This document shows positions 23,730-32,014 of a stretch of 47,699 nt of DNA, piece by piece. The notes beneath the pieces were generated by a model. That model was not told the DNA's origin, did no database searches, and was given only the letters and a program-made list of their open reading frames with translations. Positions within the stretch are counted from its first letter, which is position 1. The number at the start of each line of letters is the position of its first letter. Where the stretch lies: assembly GCF_022179185.1 (NCBI RefSeq), contig NZ_BPQJ01000049.1, forward strand, positions 1 to 47,699, given 5' to 3'. Position numbers and translations under genes: made by a program. Source of the stretch: Methylobacterium frigidaeris (GTDB lineage: Bacteria > Pseudomonadota > Alphaproteobacteria > Rhizobiales > Beijerinckiaceae).

Positions 23730-24670
23730 TGCTCCGCTTCGTCGCCGCGCGCCTCGCGCTGATCCCGCCGATGCTGCTCGGCGTCTCGCTCCTCGTCTTC
23801 CTGGTGCTGAGGCTGGGCGCGGGCGATCCCGCGCTCGACTACCTGCGCCTGTCGCAGGTCCCGCCGACCGACGCCGCGCTCGCCGATGCGCGGGCGATGC
23901 TCGGCCTCGACCGGCCGCTCGCCGTCCAGTACCTCGACTGGCTGTGGCGGGCGCTGCGGGGGGATTTCGGCCTGTCCTACGCCACCCGCCGGCCGGTTCT
24001 GCCCGAGCTCCTCGGCTACCTGCCCGCGACGCTCGAACTCGCTGGGACGGCGCTCGCCGTCAGCCTCGCGCTGAGCCTGCCGCTCGGCGCCTGGGCCGCC
24101 GGGCATCGGGGCGGGTGGCAGGATCGGCTGGTGCGCGGGATCGCGGTGCTCGGCGTCTCGCTGCCGAATTTCTGGGTCGCCTTCCTGCTCGTCGTCGTCT
24201 TCTCGGTCGGGCTCGGATGGCTGCCGCCGCTCGGTCGCGGCACGGTCCTGCACCTCGTCATGCCGGCGCTCGCCATCTGCCTGATGTCCCTCTCGGTCAA
24301 CGCGCGGCTCCTGCGGGCGAGCATGCTGGAGGCGGCGGGCTCGCGCCACGTGCTCTACGCCCGCCTGCGCGGCCTGCCCGAGGGGGCGGTGATGCGCCGG
24401 CACGTCGTCCGCAACGCCCTCGTGCCCGTCGTCACGGCGACGGGCATGCATGTCGGCGAGTTGCTGGGCGGCGCGCTGGTGGTCGAGACGATCTTCGCCT
24501 GGCCGGGCGTGGGCCGCTACGCGGTCTCCGCGATCTACGACCGGGACTACCCCGTGATCCAGTGCTTCACGCTGGTGATGACGGTGGTGTTCGTGCTGTG
24601 CAACCTCGCGGTCGACATCGCCTATGCGTGGCTCGATCCCCGCATCCGCCTCGGGCGGGAGGCGGCATGA
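23729..24670 (+). CDS. nikB: Nickel ABC transporter permease NikB
   Basis: 313 residues with six predicted membrane helices. It opens with RFVAARLALIPPMLLGVSLL, typical of the DppB/NikB permeases, and has the EAA-type loop around EAAGSRHVLYARLRGLPEGA. The family C-terminal region FAWPGVGRYAVSAIYDRDYP is complete. It starts one base into the nikA stop and overlaps nikC by four bases, so translation of all three is coupled. Nickel rather than peptide specificity is inferred from nikA and nikR. Confidence 0.92.
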   Translation: MLRFVAARLALIPPMLLGVSLLVFLVLRLGAGDPALDYLRLSQVPPTDAALADARAMLGLDRPLAVQYLDWLWRALRGDFGLSYATRRPVLPELLGYLPATLELAGTALAVSLALSLPLGAWAAGHRGGWQDRLVRGIAVLGVSLPNFWVAFLLVVVFSVGLGWLPPLGRGTVLHLVMPALAICLMSLSVNARLLRASMLEAAGSRHVLYARLRGLPEGAVMRRHVVRNALVPVVTATGMHVGELLGGALVVETIFAWPGVGRYAVSAIYDRDYPVIQCFTLVMTVVFVLCNLAVDIAYAWLDPRIRLGREAA

Positions 24671-25506
24671 CACCCGCCGGCGCCCCCGCGCGCTCCCGCT
24701 CCGTGGCGATCGCGGGCCTGCTCGCCGCGGGCTTCGTCCTCCTGGCGCTCCTCGGATCGCTTGTCGTCCCCCACGACCCGCTCGCGGTCGACCTCGCGCA
24801 CCGCTTCGAGGCGCCGACCCTCGCGCATCTCCTCGGCACCGATCACCTCGGCCGGGACATCCTCTCTCGCCTGATCGCCGGGGCCCGCACCACCCTCGGC
24901 TCGGTCCTGGTGGTGCTCGCCCTCGTGCTGGCGCTCGGCCTCTCGGTCGGGGGGCTCTCCGGCATGCTCGGCGGCCGGATCGACGCCGTGCTGATGCGAC
25001 TGTGCGACGTCTTCCTCACCGTGCCGACCTTCGTGCTGGCGCTGTTCATGATCGGTGCGCTGGGCACCGGCCTCGTCAACGTCGTCGCGGCCATCGTGCT
25101 GTCGCACTGGGCCTGGTACGCGCGGATCGTACGCGGCCTGGTCCTGGAGCTGAAGACCCGCGACTACGTGCTGGCGGCACGGATCGCTGGCGCGCCGCGT
25201 CTCGCCATCTTCGTCGAGCACGTGCTGCCGGGCGTGGTGCCGCCGCTCGCCGCGCTTGCCACCCTCGACATCGGCCACATGGCCCTGCACGTCGCCGGGC
25301 TGTCCTTCCTCGGGCTCGGGGTGCAGCCGCCGACCCCGGAATGGGGCGTGATGATCAACGACGCCCGCGCCTTCTTCTGGACCCGACCGCTCCTCGTCAT
25401 CTGGCCGGGGCTGGCGATCGCGCTCGCGGTCCTCGCCTTCAACCGCCTCGGCGACGCCCTGCGCGACCGCCTCGACCCGACGCTCGTCGCGGGGCGCGGC
25501 CTGTGA
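24667..25506 (+). CDS. nikC: Nickel ABC transporter permease NikC
   Basis: 279 residues, DppC/NikC family. An N-terminal helix is followed by the signature HLLGTDHLGRDILSRLIAGA. The cytoplasmic EAA loop is in LKTRDYVLAARIAGAPRLAI, and the C-terminal GLSFLGLGVQPPTPEWGVMI is typical. It starts at ATG 24667 inside the nikB stop (ATGA) and overlaps nikD by four bases (GTGA). It pairs with NikB to form the membrane channel. Confidence 0.92.
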   Translation: MTPAGAPARSRSVAIAGLLAAGFVLLALLGSLVVPHDPLAVDLAHRFEAPTLAHLLGTDHLGRDILSRLIAGARTTLGSVLVVLALVLALGLSVGGLSGMLGGRIDAVLMRLCDVFLTVPTFVLALFMIGALGTGLVNVVAAIVLSHWAWYARIVRGLVLELKTRDYVLAARIAGAPRLAIFVEHVLPGVVPPLAALATLDIGHMALHVAGLSFLGLGVQPPTPEWGVMINDARAFFWTRPLLVIWPGLAIALAVLAFNRLGDALRDRLDPTLVAGRGL

Positions 25507-26330
25507 CCGTCCGGACGCTCCGGGCCGGAGGCCTCGCGGTCGAGACCTGGCGCGCGACGCGGCGGGGCCGCGAGCCGGTGCCCCTGGTGCGCGACGCGAG
25601 CCTGGACCTGCGCACCGGCGAGGTCCTGGCCCTCGTGGGGGCGAGCGGGTCCGGCAAGTCCCTCGCCTGCGCGGCCCTTCTCGACACGCTCCCGCCGGGC
25701 ACGCGGCGCACGGGCGGGCGGATCCTCCTCGACGGGGCGGAGACCGAACCCGCGGCGTTGCGCGGCCGGGCGGTCGCGAGCGTGCTCCAGGCGCCGCGGA
25801 CCGCCTTCAACCCGCTGCGCACGATCGACGACCATGCCGGCGAGACCCTCGCGGTGGCGGGACTCCGCGGCGGCGCGGGGCGGGCCGCGATGCGCGAGGC
25901 CCTCGCCGCGGTCGGGCTCGGCGACGATCCGCGGGTGCCGGGCCTCTACCCGTTCCAGATGTCGGGCGGGATGCTGCAGCGGGCGATGATCGCGCTGGCG
26001 CTCCTCTCTCGGGCGCCCTTCCTCGTCGCCGACGAGCCCACCACCGACCTCGACCTCGTCGCCCAGGCGCGCATCCTCGATCTCCTCGCCGACCTCGTGC
26101 GGGAGCGCAGCCTCGGACTCCTGATCGTGACGCACGACCTCGGCGTCGTCGCCCGCCTCGCCGACCGGGTCGCGGTCATGGCCGAGGGGCGGATCGTCGA
26201 GACCGGCGCCGCGAAATCCATCTTCGCCCGCCCGTCCGAACCGGCGACGCAAGCCCTCCTCGCCGCCCACCAAGCTTTGCACGAGGTGGCGCCGGACGGA
26301 CCTCCCGCCGTGACGGATCTCCTGCCATGA
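25503..26330 (+). CDS. nikD: Nickel ABC transporter ATP-binding protein NikD
   Basis: 275 residues, starting with GTG that overlaps the nikC stop. Walker A VGASGSGKSLACAALL, ABC signature in YPFQMSGGMLQRAMI, Walker B FLVADEPTTDLDL, and the switch His in VTHDLGVVARLADRV. FQMSGGMLQR is the usual NikD/DppD form of the signature. It pairs with NikE to power NikBC and overlaps nikE by four bases. Confidence 0.92.
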   Translation: MTVRTLRAGGLAVETWRATRRGREPVPLVRDASLDLRTGEVLALVGASGSGKSLACAALLDTLPPGTRRTGGRILLDGAETEPAALRGRAVASVLQAPRTAFNPLRTIDDHAGETLAVAGLRGGAGRAAMREALAAVGLGDDPRVPGLYPFQMSGGMLQRAMIALALLSRAPFLVADEPTTDLDLVAQARILDLLADLVRERSLGLLIVTHDLGVVARLADRVAVMAEGRIVETGAAKSIFARPSEPATQALLAAHQALHEVAPDGPPAVTDLLP

Positions 26331-27118
26331 CGGACCTGCTCGCCGCACGCGGCCTCGGCAAGGGATATGGCGGCGCCGGCTGGCGGCCCGGGGGGCGTCG
26401 TGCCGTCCTGACCGGGATCGACCTCGCCGTCGCCGAGGGCGAGTGCGTCGCCCTGATCGGCCGCAGCGGCTCGGGCAAGAGCACGCTCGCCCGCCTGCTG
26501 CTCGGCCTCGAACCAGCCGATGCCGGGGCGGTGCTGTTCCGCGGTACCGCCCTGACCGAACTCGACCGCGACGGGCGCCGGGCCTTCCGGGCCGCCGTGC
26601 AGATGGTGCTCCAGGATCCGCTCTCGGCGGTGAACCCCCGTCACGCAGTCGGGCGGATCCTCGCGGAGCCGCTGCGCCACCTGACGGACCTCCCGGGTGC
26701 GAAGCGGCGCGCCCGCGTGGGCGAACTCCTCGACCTCGTCGGCCTCGCTCCCGCCTCGGCCGAACGGCTGCCCGGCCAGCTCTCCGGCGGACAGGTGCAG
26801 CGGATCGGCCTCGCCCGGGCGCTCGCCACATCGCCCAGCCTCGTGGTCCTCGACGAGGCGGTCTCGAACCTCGATGCGCCGCGCCAGGTCGAGATCCTGG
26901 ATCGGCTCGCGGGCCTGCGCCGCGAGCAGGGGACCGCTTTTCTCCTCATCACCCACGACGTGCGCCTGGCGCGCCGCTTCGCAGACCGTGTCGTGGTGCT
27001 GAGCGAGGGGCGGATCGTGGATGCCGCGCCGTGCCAGCCCGGCCTCGCGCTGTCGCACCCGGCCTCGCGCGAGCTGCTGGACGCCGTCCTGCCTGCCTCT
27101 CCCGGGGATGCGCGCTGA
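26327..27118 (+). CDS. nikE: Nickel ABC transporter ATP-binding protein NikE
   Basis: 263 residues. Walker A IGRSGSGKSTLARLLLG, Q loop VQMVLQDPLSAVNPRH, signature GQLSGGQVQRIGLARAL, Walker B LVVLDEAVSNLDAP, and the switch His in LITHDVRLARRF. AVNPRH after the Q loop is the NikE/DppF form. It starts within the nikD stop (ATGA) and its stop overlaps the nikR start (TGATG). Confidence 0.92.
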   Translation: MTDLLAARGLGKGYGGAGWRPGGRRAVLTGIDLAVAEGECVALIGRSGSGKSTLARLLLGLEPADAGAVLFRGTALTELDRDGRRAFRAAVQMVLQDPLSAVNPRHAVGRILAEPLRHLTDLPGAKRRARVGELLDLVGLAPASAERLPGQLSGGQVQRIGLARALATSPSLVVLDEAVSNLDAPRQVEILDRLAGLRREQGTAFLLITHDVRLARRFADRVVVLSEGRIVDAAPCQPGLALSHPASRELLDAVLPASPGDAR

Positions 27119-27579
27119 TGCAGCGGATCACCGTCACCCTCGATCCCGACCTCGTGGCGGAGGTCGACCGGACCGTCGAGCAGCGCGGCTATGCCGGCCG
27201 CTCGGAGGCGATGCGCGACCTGCTGCGGCGCGGGCTCGCCGAGACGCGCCGCCAGCTCGACCCCGACCTGTCCTGCATCGCGACCTTCACCTTCGTGGCC
27301 GAGGCCGGCATACGGGAGCTGGGGCAGCGCCTGGCCGAGGTGCAGCAGCGGCGGCACGACCTCGTCATCGCCCAGGTTCAGGTTCCCCTCGACCACGATG
27401 CCAGCCTGCATACGCTCCTCGTCCGCGGTCGGGTGCGGGACATCCTCGCCTTCGCCGACGAGGTCGCGACCCAGCGCGGCGTCCGCCATGACAGCCTCTC
27501 GATCATTCCGGCGCGGATCGAGGTCGGTGACCATCGCCACGGGCCGGATCCGCACCCCCACGAACACATCCGGACGTGA
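27118..27579 (+). CDS. nikR: NikR-type ribbon-helix-helix regulator lacking the nickel ligands
   Basis: 153 residues. The N-terminal ribbon-helix-helix MQRITVTLDPDLVAEVDRTV, then EQRGYAGRSEAMRDLLRRGL, matches NikR, including Arg3, Thr5 and Thr7 that contact DNA in E. coli NikR. The ACT-like C-terminal domain aligns without gaps in the metal region, but the four high-affinity ligands are gone: H76, H87, H89 and C95 of E. coli correspond here to Gln77, Gln88, Pro90 and Ser96. The protein ends with a His-rich tail (DHRHGPDPHPHEH) that could bind metal differently. It is coupled to nikE at the end of the operon and probably acts on the site at 22112-22139. Codon-level reading of QVQVPLDHDAS at 27373-27405 was checked. 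Confidence 0.85.
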   Translation: MQRITVTLDPDLVAEVDRTVEQRGYAGRSEAMRDLLRRGLAETRRQLDPDLSCIATFTFVAEAGIRELGQRLAEVQQRRHDLVIAQVQVPLDHDASLHTLLVRGRVRDILAFADEVATQRGVRHDSLSIIPARIEVGDHRHGPDPHPHEHIRT

Positions 27580-27781
27580 GCCACGGCTGCGGCCGCATTG
27601 CCCTACAGGTCGCCGCCGTCGCGCCCCGTTCGGGTGTCGCCGACCCTGCGGCCGCGCAAGGCGCCGCGGCACCTCCCCCGGACACGATGCCGAAATAAGT
27701 AAACATGCAGTCATGTACAAACATGCTCGCATGTTTCTTTGCGGCGGATGAAGTATCGGCTTCGGAGGCCGGTTCGTTGAT

Positions 27782-28097
27782 GTGTGCGAAGCCCGCAGAC
27801 GTCGAACGCAGCGGGAGAGATCGGCCGACACGAGCGAGAGGCTCCTGCGCGCCACCATCGACCTTCTCTACGAACGCGGCTTCTACCGCATGTCCGCGGC
27901 GGAGATTGCGGACCGCGCTGACGTATCGCGCGGGGCGCTCAACCATCATGTCACGTCGAAGGACGATATCGTCATCTCGGCGATTCGGCACCAATTGCAG
28001 GCCAGCACGGCCCGGCTTCACGAGATGGCGCGAACCATTCGACGAGGTCCGCGAGAATCGCGAGGTCCAGGACGCCTATCTCGGAGGGCGGCGCTGA
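27782..28097 (+). pseudogene. TetR regulator N-terminus joined to a LivG C-terminal remnant
   Basis: The frame from 27782 encodes a good TetR DNA-binding domain: SERLLRATIDLLYERGFYRM, AAEIADRADVSRGALNHHV, TSKDDIVISAI. About 25 residues later family resemblance ends and there is no ligand-binding domain. A +1 frame from about 28030 encodes FDEVRENREVQDAYLGGRR and a stop at 28095-28097, which looks like the C-terminus of a LivG-type branched-chain amino acid ABC ATPase (DEVR...VxxAYLG). The best reading is a deletion joining a TetR 5' part to a livG 3' end. A short TetR-like peptide could still be made. Confidence 0.65.
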
Positions 28098-28441
28098 TGC
28101 TGCTGGATGCCTCGGATCTCGTCGGCGGCTATGCCTCGGCCGGGCCGATCGTCAAGGGCGTCACGCTCCGCGCCGATGTCGGCGAGATCGTGACGATCAT
28201 CGGTCCGAATGGGGCCGGCGAGTCGACGCCCTCAAGCTCGTCTCCGGCCTGCTCAAGCCCTCGGGGCGGGCACCGTCCGGCTCGCCGGGCGGACCTCGCC
28301 GGGCGCTCGCCCGGGCCCGCTTTCGTGCCGCAGGAGCGCAACGTCTTCGAGCGCAACGTCTTCGCCTCGCTCACCGTCGCCGAGAACCTCGACATGGGCT
28401 GCCTCTTCGAGCGGCACGAGACGAAGGAAGGCGCCCGCCCG
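28097..28441 (+). pseudogene. Frameshifted LivF-type ABC ATPase remnant
   Basis: It starts at ATG 28097 directly overlapping the LivG-like stop (TGATG), as in intact livGF operons. MLLDASDLVGGYASAGPIVK and GVTLRADVGEIVTIIG are LivF-like. Walker A is damaged: GPNGAGEST has Glu in place of the essential Lys. The frame then shifts: LKLVSGLLKPSG is in one frame, GTVRLAGRTSPG in another, and FVPQERNVFERNVFASLTVA back in the first. The signature and Walker B regions are missing. It cannot make an active ATPase. Confidence 0.75.
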
Positions 28442-28630
28442 ATGAACGACTGGCTTGATCCCCTCACGGGCGTCGCCGAGACGCTGGTACGGGACGCGCG
28501 CCCGGAGGCGGCCTTCGCGGCCGTCGAGGCCGCGCTCCAGTCCCTCGTCGGGCACCGGCTCTTCACCGTGCTCCTCGGCCGGACGGACGACGCGGCGGGT
28601 CATCCGGTTCCTCACCCACCAACCGGCGGA
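28442..28630 (+). pseudogene. Short remnant resembling a GAF-domain protein
   Basis: The frame AVEAALQSLVGHRLFTVLLG resembles the first helix and strand of GAF-domain proteins; after one more frameshift the text VIRFLTHQPAE and a stop appear in the neighbouring frame. The assignment rests on about 50 residues and is tentative. It closes a run of broken genes upstream of the palindrome at 28688. Confidence 0.4.
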
Positions 28631-28687
28631 GTGATGCCACGCTAATGTTCGATTGATAAACAGTGCTTGACGTACGTCCGCTCGCAG

Positions 28688-28713
28688 TGCAAATTATCGA
28701 TCGATAATTTGCA
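28688..28713. promoter_or_regulatory. Perfect 26-bp palindrome, probable operator
   Basis: Each half is TGCAAATTATCGA read inward, making a 26-bp perfect palindrome centred at 28700/28701. It is AT-rich in GC-rich DNA and 50 bases before the FAD monooxygenase start. TTGACG at 28667-28672 could be a -35 element that would put the palindrome over the -10 region, as for a repressor site. A dimeric regulator such as the TetR protein at 32537 could bind it. Confidence 0.65.
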
Positions 28714-28762
28714 GACGGAGCAGCCGGCCGCAAGACGCGCCCGGCCGCCGGGGAGGACGCTG

Positions 28763-29995
28763 ATGGCAGTCGAGGCGGAGCCCGCGGGCAGACGGGCGAT
28801 CATCGTCGGAGGTTCGCTCGGGGGGCTGTTCGCGGCCCTGCTGCTGCGCCGCTCCGGCTGGCAGGTCGAGGTCCACGAGCGGGTGGCCGGCGACCTGTCC
28901 GGGCGCGGCGCAGGCATCGTGACCCATCCGGAGCTGTTCGAGATACTGGCTCGCGCCGGCATCGCGCGGAGCAGGGCGGAGGTCGGCGCCGCGGTGAGCG
29001 GGCGCCGGGTCTTCGGCGCCGACGGGGCGCTCCTCGGCGAGCGCGCCCTGCCGCAGGTGCTCACCGCCTGGGGCCACCTGCACGGCCTCCTGCACCAGGC
29101 GCTTCCGGCGGGCGCCTCCCATTCCGGTCGCGGCCTCGTCCGTGTCGAGGAGGCGGAGGACGCCGTCACGGCGCATTTCGCGGATGGCAGCACCGCCCGC
29201 GCCGACCTCCTGATCGGGGCGGACGGCATCGGCTCGACCGTGCGAGGGCAGTTCCTGCCCGAGGCGGTCCCGCTCTATGCCGGCTACGTCGCCTGGCGCG
29301 GGCTCGTCGACGAGGTCGACCTGACGGACGGGACCCGCGCGGCCCTCTGCGACCATTTCAGCTTCTGCCTGCCGCCCGGCGAGCAGATGCTGGGCTATCC
29401 GGTCGCCGGGGAGGGGAGGGGCGGGCGTCGCTTCAACTTCGTCTGGTACCGACCGGCCGCCGCCGGGACCGACCTCAAGGCGCTGCTCACCGACATCGAC
29501 GGCGTTGCGCAGCCGCTCTCGATCGCGCCGAACCGGATCCGCCCGGAGGTGATCGCCGGGATGCGGGCCGACGCGCGCCGGCTCCTGGCGCCGGCTTTCG
29601 CCGAGGTGGTGGAGCGCACCGCCCAGCCGTTCCTGCAGGCGATCCAGGACCTGGAGGCGCCCCGGATGGCGCTCGGCCGCCGCACCGTGATCCTGGGCGA
29701 TGCCGCCTTCGTGGCCCGGCCCCATGTCGGCATGGGCGTGACCAAGGCGGCGGGCGACGCCGATGCCCTGGCGCGGGCGCTCGTGGCCCATCCGCACGAC
29801 CTTCCCGCCGCGCTCGGGCAGTTCGAGGCCGCGCGCCTTCCCGTCGGCCGTGCCGTCGTCCGCCGGGCGCGGGAGCTCGGCGCCTCCATGCAGGCGCAGA
29901 TCCTCGACGCCCGCGAGCGGGCGCTCGCCGAGCGCCACCGGACGCCCGAGGCAGTCATGGCCGAGACGGCCGTGGCGACCGGGCTCGCCGCCTGA
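28763..29995 (+). CDS. FAD-dependent monooxygenase (aromatic hydroxylase type, DHPH-like)
   Basis: 410 residues. The N-terminal FAD-binding motif is AIIVGGSLGGLFAALLLRR near residue 13, then VHERVAGDLSGRGAGIVTHP, which resembles 2,6-dihydroxypyridine 3-hydroxylase and salicylate-hydroxylase relatives. The middle motif is ADLLIGADGIGSTVRGQF and the second FAD motif is VILGDAAFVARPHVGMGVTK. It starts at ATG 28763 with GGGAGGA nearby upstream. It probably hydroxylates an aromatic or heteroaromatic acid using NAD(P)H and oxygen. It heads a rightward unit with DUF485, an ActP-like symporter and a cupin, which suggests that the symporter brings in the substrate. The substrate is unknown. Confidence 0.88.
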   Translation: MAVEAEPAGRRAIIVGGSLGGLFAALLLRRSGWQVEVHERVAGDLSGRGAGIVTHPELFEILARAGIARSRAEVGAAVSGRRVFGADGALLGERALPQVLTAWGHLHGLLHQALPAGASHSGRGLVRVEEAEDAVTAHFADGSTARADLLIGADGIGSTVRGQFLPEAVPLYAGYVAWRGLVDEVDLTDGTRAALCDHFSFCLPPGEQMLGYPVAGEGRGGRRFNFVWYRPAAAGTDLKALLTDIDGVAQPLSIAPNRIRPEVIAGMRADARRLLAPAFAEVVERTAQPFLQAIQDLEAPRMALGRRTVILGDAAFVARPHVGMGVTKAAGDADALARALVAHPHDLPAALGQFEAARLPVGRAVVRRARELGASMQAQILDARERALAERHRTPEAVMAETAVATGLAA

Positions 29996-30039
29996 ACCCC
30001 AAGAAGCCGGCTCACTATCGACGCAGGAGGACGACGACC

Positions 30040-30339
30040 ATGGAGATCGAGCGGATCGAGGGCCATCCGGTCTTCCGCCGCCTCGCCTTCGAGCGCAGCT
30101 GCCTTGGGCGCGGGCTCGCGATGGCGATGGCAGGAGCCTATTTCGCCTACATCCTCACCATCGCGTTCCGCCCGGGGACACTCGGCCGGCCGGTGTCGGA
30201 GGGGGCGGCCACGACCTGGGGCATCGTCGCCGGGGTGGGCCTCCTCGCCCTCGGCTTCGTCCTGACGGCGATCTATGTCGCGGTCGCCAATACCCGGCTC
30301 GACGCCCTGAGCCGCCGCCTGCGGGAGGAGCTGCGATGA
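30040..30339 (+). CDS. DUF485 membrane protein, ActP partner
   Basis: 99 residues with two membrane helices (AMAMAGAYFAYILTIAF and TWGIVAGVGLLALGFVLTAI) and the C-terminal VAVANTRLDALSRRLREELR typical of DUF485 (YjcH-like). Such proteins are usually encoded just before ActP-type sodium:solute symporters. AGGAGG lies before the start at 30040, and the stop overlaps the symporter start (ATGA), so the two are made together. Its role, probably in assembly or stability of the symporter, is inferred from this conserved pairing. Confidence 0.88.
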   Translation: MEIERIEGHPVFRRLAFERSCLGRGLAMAMAGAYFAYILTIAFRPGTLGRPVSEGAATTWGIVAGVGLLALGFVLTAIYVAVANTRLDALSRRLREELR

Positions 30340-32000
30340 TCGCCCGGATACTCCTGACCGCGCTGGCGGCGCTCGCCGTGGCGGGGCCGGCCGCGGCCGA
30401 CGCCCTGTCGGGCCCGACGAGCCGCCAGGGCGTGAACCCGATCGCCATCGGGCTCTTCCTCGCTTTCGTGGCCCTCACGCTCGCCATCACCGCGAAGGCC
30501 GCCCGGCGCGGCACCCGCACGGCGAGCGACTTCTACGCCGCCGGCGGCTCGCTCGGCGGCATCCAGAACGGGCTCGCCATCGCGGGCGACTACACCTCCG
30601 CCGCCACCTTCCTGGGGGTGACGGCGCTCGTCTACGGCTCGGGCTATGACGGGATGATCTACGCGGTCGGCTTCCTGGTCGGCTTCCCGATGATCCTGTT
30701 CCTCGTCGCCGAGCCCCTGCGCAACCTCGGCCGGTACACCTTCGCGGACGTGGTCGCCTATCGCCTGTCCGAGGTGCCGGTGCGACTGGTCGCCGGCCTC
30801 AACACCCTCGTCATCGTGCTCCTCTACCTGATCGCCCAGATGGTCGGGGCCGGCAAGCTGATCGAGCTGCTGTTCGGCCTGCCTTACGCCACCGCGGTCG
30901 CGCTCGTCGGCGTCCTGATGATGCTCTACGTCGCCTTCGGCGGCATGCGGGCGACGACCTGGGTGCAGATCATCAAGGCGGTCCTGCTGCTCGCCGGCAC
31001 GGCGCTGATGGCGGGGCTGATCCTCGCCCGCTTCGGCTTCAGTCCGGAGGCCCTGTTCGCCCGGGCGGTCGCCCTGCACCCGAAGAGCCACGCCATCATG
31101 GCGCCGGGCGGCCTGGTGCGCGATCCGGTCTCGGCCCTGTCGCTCGGCGTCGCGCTGATCTTCGGCACCGCCGGCCTGCCGCACATCCTGATGCGCTTCT
31201 TCACCGTGGCGGATGCGCGCCAGGCCCGGCTCTCGGTGCTGGTCGCCACCGGCTTCATCACGGTGTTCTACACCCTGCTCTTCGTCCTCGGCTTCGGGGC
31301 GATCGCCCTGGTGCTCGGCGAGCCGGCCTTCACCGACGCCGCCGGAACGCTCATCGGCGGACCCAACATGGTGGCGCTGCACCTCGCCGACCGGCTCGGC
31401 GGCGCGCCGCTCCTCGGCTTCATCTCGGCGGTCGCCTTCGCGACCATCCTGGCGGTGGTCTCGGGGCTCGCCATCGCCGGGGCCTCGGCGGCGAGCCACG
31501 ACCTCTACGCCCGGGCTTTGCGCCGCGGCCGGGCGGGCGAGGCGGAGGAGGTGCGGGTCTCGAAAGCCGCCACGGTGGCGATCGGGCTGTGCGCCATGGC
31601 CCTCGGCCTCGCCTTCGAGAACCAGAACATCGCCTTCCTGGTCGGGCTGGTCTTCGCCATCGCGGCGAGCGCCAACTTCCCGGTGCTGGTGCTGTCGGTG
31701 TCCTGGCCGGGGCTGACGACCCGGGGCGCCGTCGCGGGCGCGCTCGCCGGGCTGCTCGGCGCGCTCGGCCTGATGATCCTCGGGCCCGGCATCTGGACCG
31801 CGGTGCTCGGCCTCGGCACGGCGCCGTTCCCCTACGACAACCCGGCCCTGTTCTCGGTGCCGATCGCCTTCCTGGCCGCGATCGCGGTCTCGCGCCTCGA
31901 CCGTACTCCGGAGGCCGCCGCCGCCCGCGCCGCCTTCCGCGCCCAGCACGTCGCCGCCCAGACCGGCGGCGACCGGCCCCGCCCCGTCGCCGCCCACTGA
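30336..32000 (+). CDS. Sodium:solute symporter, ActP-like (SSS family)
   Basis: 554 residues, matching cation/acetate symporter ActP. An N-terminal signal-like helix (RILLTALAALAVAGPAAADA) is followed by about 13 membrane helices. SSS hallmarks include FYAAGGSLGGIQNGLAIAGD, YTSAATFLGVTALVYGSGYD, and LGVALIFGTAGLPHILMRFF. The C-terminus is Ala/Arg-rich. It is coupled to the DUF485 gene. ActP proteins carry acetate and other short carboxylates, but homologues in catabolic clusters move other acids; with a monooxygenase in the operon, an aromatic or heterocyclic acid is a reasonable guess. Confidence 0.9.
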   Translation: MIARILLTALAALAVAGPAAADALSGPTSRQGVNPIAIGLFLAFVALTLAITAKAARRGTRTASDFYAAGGSLGGIQNGLAIAGDYTSAATFLGVTALVYGSGYDGMIYAVGFLVGFPMILFLVAEPLRNLGRYTFADVVAYRLSEVPVRLVAGLNTLVIVLLYLIAQMVGAGKLIELLFGLPYATAVALVGVLMMLYVAFGGMRATTWVQIIKAVLLLAGTALMAGLILARFGFSPEALFARAVALHPKSHAIMAPGGLVRDPVSALSLGVALIFGTAGLPHILMRFFTVADARQARLSVLVATGFITVFYTLLFVLGFGAIALVLGEPAFTDAAGTLIGGPNMVALHLADRLGGAPLLGFISAVAFATILAVVSGLAIAGASAASHDLYARALRRGRAGEAEEVRVSKAATVAIGLCAMALGLAFENQNIAFLVGLVFAIAASANFPVLVLSVSWPGLTTRGAVAGALAGLLGALGLMILGPGIWTAVLGLGTAPFPYDNPALFSVPIAFLAAIAVSRLDRTPEAAAARAAFRAQHVAAQTGGDRPRPVAAH

Positions 32001-32014
32001 CGAAGGAGGATCCC

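Noticed and set aside
28097..28645. A functional LivF ATPase
   Set aside because: Walker A lacks its Lys, the frame shifts several times, and the signature and Walker B regions are missing.
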